NCBI GenBank assembly: GCA_038321615.1
Contig: JBBQFC010000011.1
Location: 6,847-70,846 of the forward strand
Direction of reading: 5' to 3'
Source: JBBQFC01 sp038321615
Lineage (GTDB): Bacteria > Bacteroidota > Bacteroidia > Flavobacteriales_D > Cryomorphaceae
Length of the DNA: 64,000 bases
The position numbers were made by a program, and so were the translations under genes. A model generated the notes under the pieces. The model was not told the origin of the DNA and did not search any database. It saw only the letters and a list, made by a program, of their open reading frames with translations. This document shows positions 63,039 through 64,000 of this stretch, one piece after another. Every line of letters starts with the position of its first letter. Within the stretch, counting starts at the first letter, position 1.

Positions 63039-63227
63039 AGTGAGATTTTAGAGCTATTTGATTAAGAGTTGATTGCCGCGAAAAATACGTAATTCTCAGA
63101 ACGATAATTTTTTGATTCCTATTTTGATAGATGAAACGTATACCAACTGGAGATTTTTGGTGGTTTTTGAAATTCCAGGCTGTTTAATGCTTTTAACCGG
63201 ACATGGTAAGAGTTTCGATTCGAAATT

Positions 63228-63235
63228 TACCTTTG
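63228..63235 (+). promoter_or_regulatory. -7 promoter element TACCTTTG
   Basis: A full TAnnTTTG match ends 7 bases before the ATG of the DUF2490 gene, so the transcript would have almost no leader. No clear -33 element is present. Confidence 0.4.
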
Positions 63236-63242
63236 TTCGTTT

Positions 63243-63974
63243 ATGAGCAGCGCCAGAAAGTCTTTGTTCGTTTGTCTGGTTCTACTGGCCGGGCTGAAGG
63301 GTGCGGTGCAGGCTCAAGGAGATTTTACACTCTGGGCAGATTTTGATTATCGCACCTACGTGAAGCCGCGATTGTGGCTTGGAGGCGACGCTGGCTTTCG
63401 AGGTGTTTTTGATGCTGGCAACGGAATTACCATTTATGCACGACCCACAATAAATTATAGATTTAGTCCCATAATCAACGTTGGCGGTGGTATAGCCGGT
63501 TTCAATACGTTTTCTCATCTCGACAACCTATTCGAGTTTCGGGGTTTCCAGACCCTGAACTGCAATTGGCCGAAAGGCAAATTTTTTAAGTATCAAAGCA
63601 GATTGCAGGTGGAAGAACGGGGTTTCTATAGATCTTCCGACCTTGAAGGGGGTGATAACTCTTCATTCCGGTCGGTGCGTGTCAGGATTCAACTTGGACT
63701 TACGAGTGTATATTTCAATCTTTCGGATGATATAAAAAATGTTTATTTCACAGGCTCTGTCGAAATGTTTGCTTCTTCGCGTGGGGCTAAAGAAAATGTT
63801 TTTGTGAATCAATACCGCGCAGTAGGCGGGTTTGGCCAATTACTCAGCAGTGGTTGGAGATATGAAGTAGATTTTATAGGTCAGTTTTCCAGGTCGACTG
63901 TAGCTCAATTGTTTGATCAAAACTCCTTTATTATGAGGACTCGGATATTTTTGTTGAAGAAGGAATCTTCATAA
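63243..63974 (+). CDS. DUF2490 family outer membrane protein
   Basis: The 243-residue protein has a signal peptide (LFVCLVLLAGLKGAVQAQ), then a DUF2490-like beta-barrel (FTLWADFDYRTYVKPRLWLG, RLQVEERGFYRSSD, EVDFIGQFSRS). The Trp near the start and the repeated Arg-Tyr strands are typical. These proteins are thought to be small outer membrane barrels of unknown function. The stop is at 63974, just before the window end. Confidence 0.75.
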   Translation: MSSARKSLFVCLVLLAGLKGAVQAQGDFTLWADFDYRTYVKPRLWLGGDAGFRGVFDAGNGITIYARPTINYRFSPIINVGGGIAGFNTFSHLDNLFEFRGFQTLNCNWPKGKFFKYQSRLQVEERGFYRSSDLEGGDNSSFRSVRVRIQLGLTSVYFNLSDDIKNVYFTGSVEMFASSRGAKENVFVNQYRAVGGFGQLLSSGWRYEVDFIGQFSRSTVAQLFDQNSFIMRTRIFLLKKESS

Positions 63975-64000
63975 AGTATATCCAATCCAAAACAACATGC

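Overview
The window looks like a chromosome segment of a gliding, aerobic, probably marine member of the Bacteroidota, most likely near the Flavobacteriales. The evidence is type IX secretion (T9SS) cargo with gliding-motility C-terminal domains, PorP/SprF-type membrane proteins, a TamL-type BamA-like lipoprotein, few visible Shine-Dalgarno sites, and repeated Bacteroidota -7 promoter elements (TAnnTTTG) close to start codons. Genes are tightly packed, often with 4-base stop/start overlaps. I see no phage, plasmid, CRISPR or insertion sequence.

Layout. 1-5.7 kb: a tripartite RND efflux operon (adaptor, pump, outer membrane factor cut by the window edge) behind a small exported protein. 5.85-14.5 kb: a DinB-like pseudogene, then a T9SS surface module of a 20-repeat HYR adhesin, a PorP/SprF protein and an OmpA/PD40 protein. 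14.6-16.6 kb: AlkB-type hydroxylase and a K+ channel. 16.8-19.9 kb: LysR regulator divergent from an SbtA-type bicarbonate transporter, a DUF58 protein and tRNA-Asp with its own promoter and terminator. 20.2-24.9 kb: a decayed YHS protein, a DoxX-like protein, then a five-gene operon (DinB-like, NRDE/TANGO2, alpha/beta hydrolase, ATP-grasp, LysE-type exporter). 24.9-28.4 kb: an array of REP-like palindromes, PEP carboxylase and a TfoX pseudogene.

28.4-34.3 kb: an operon of a DUF2064 protein, a TonB-dependent receptor, a methylthioribose-kinase-like protein and a secreted nucleoside-hydrolase-like protein, which may form a nucleoside or methylthioadenosine scavenging system. 34.3-39.6 kb: asparagine-synthase-like protein, small outer membrane protein, subtilase and a T9SS YD-repeat protein. 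39.6-42.1 kb: egtB-egtD-DUF427, an ergothioneine-type operon. 42.0-45.9 kb: dapD, glycosyltransferase family 9, a degenerate YrdC-like protein and cca. 46-48.5 kb: secreted lipase-like hydrolase, ruvX and clpP. 48.5-52.3 kb: a second T9SS module (short SprB-repeat protein, PorP/SprF, OmpA/PD40) parallel to the first. 52.5-59.7 kb: tamB-tamL. 59.8-64 kb: GT-C-like membrane protein, LOG-family protein, PPK2 and DUF2490 protein.

The main themes are envelope biogenesis and surface display (two T9SS modules, TamB/TamL, OmpA proteins), bicarbonate-linked anaplerosis (SbtA plus PEP carboxylase) and redox protection (EgtB/EgtD). Three small genes (DinB-like, YHS, TfoX) are broken by point mutations. 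The most unusual items are the receptor-kinase-hydrolase operon, the YrdC homologue that has lost its signatures, the ATP-grasp/LysE operon, the DUF427 gene coupled to egtBD, the palindrome array, and an almost perfect 57-bp tandem duplication inside the TonB-dependent receptor.
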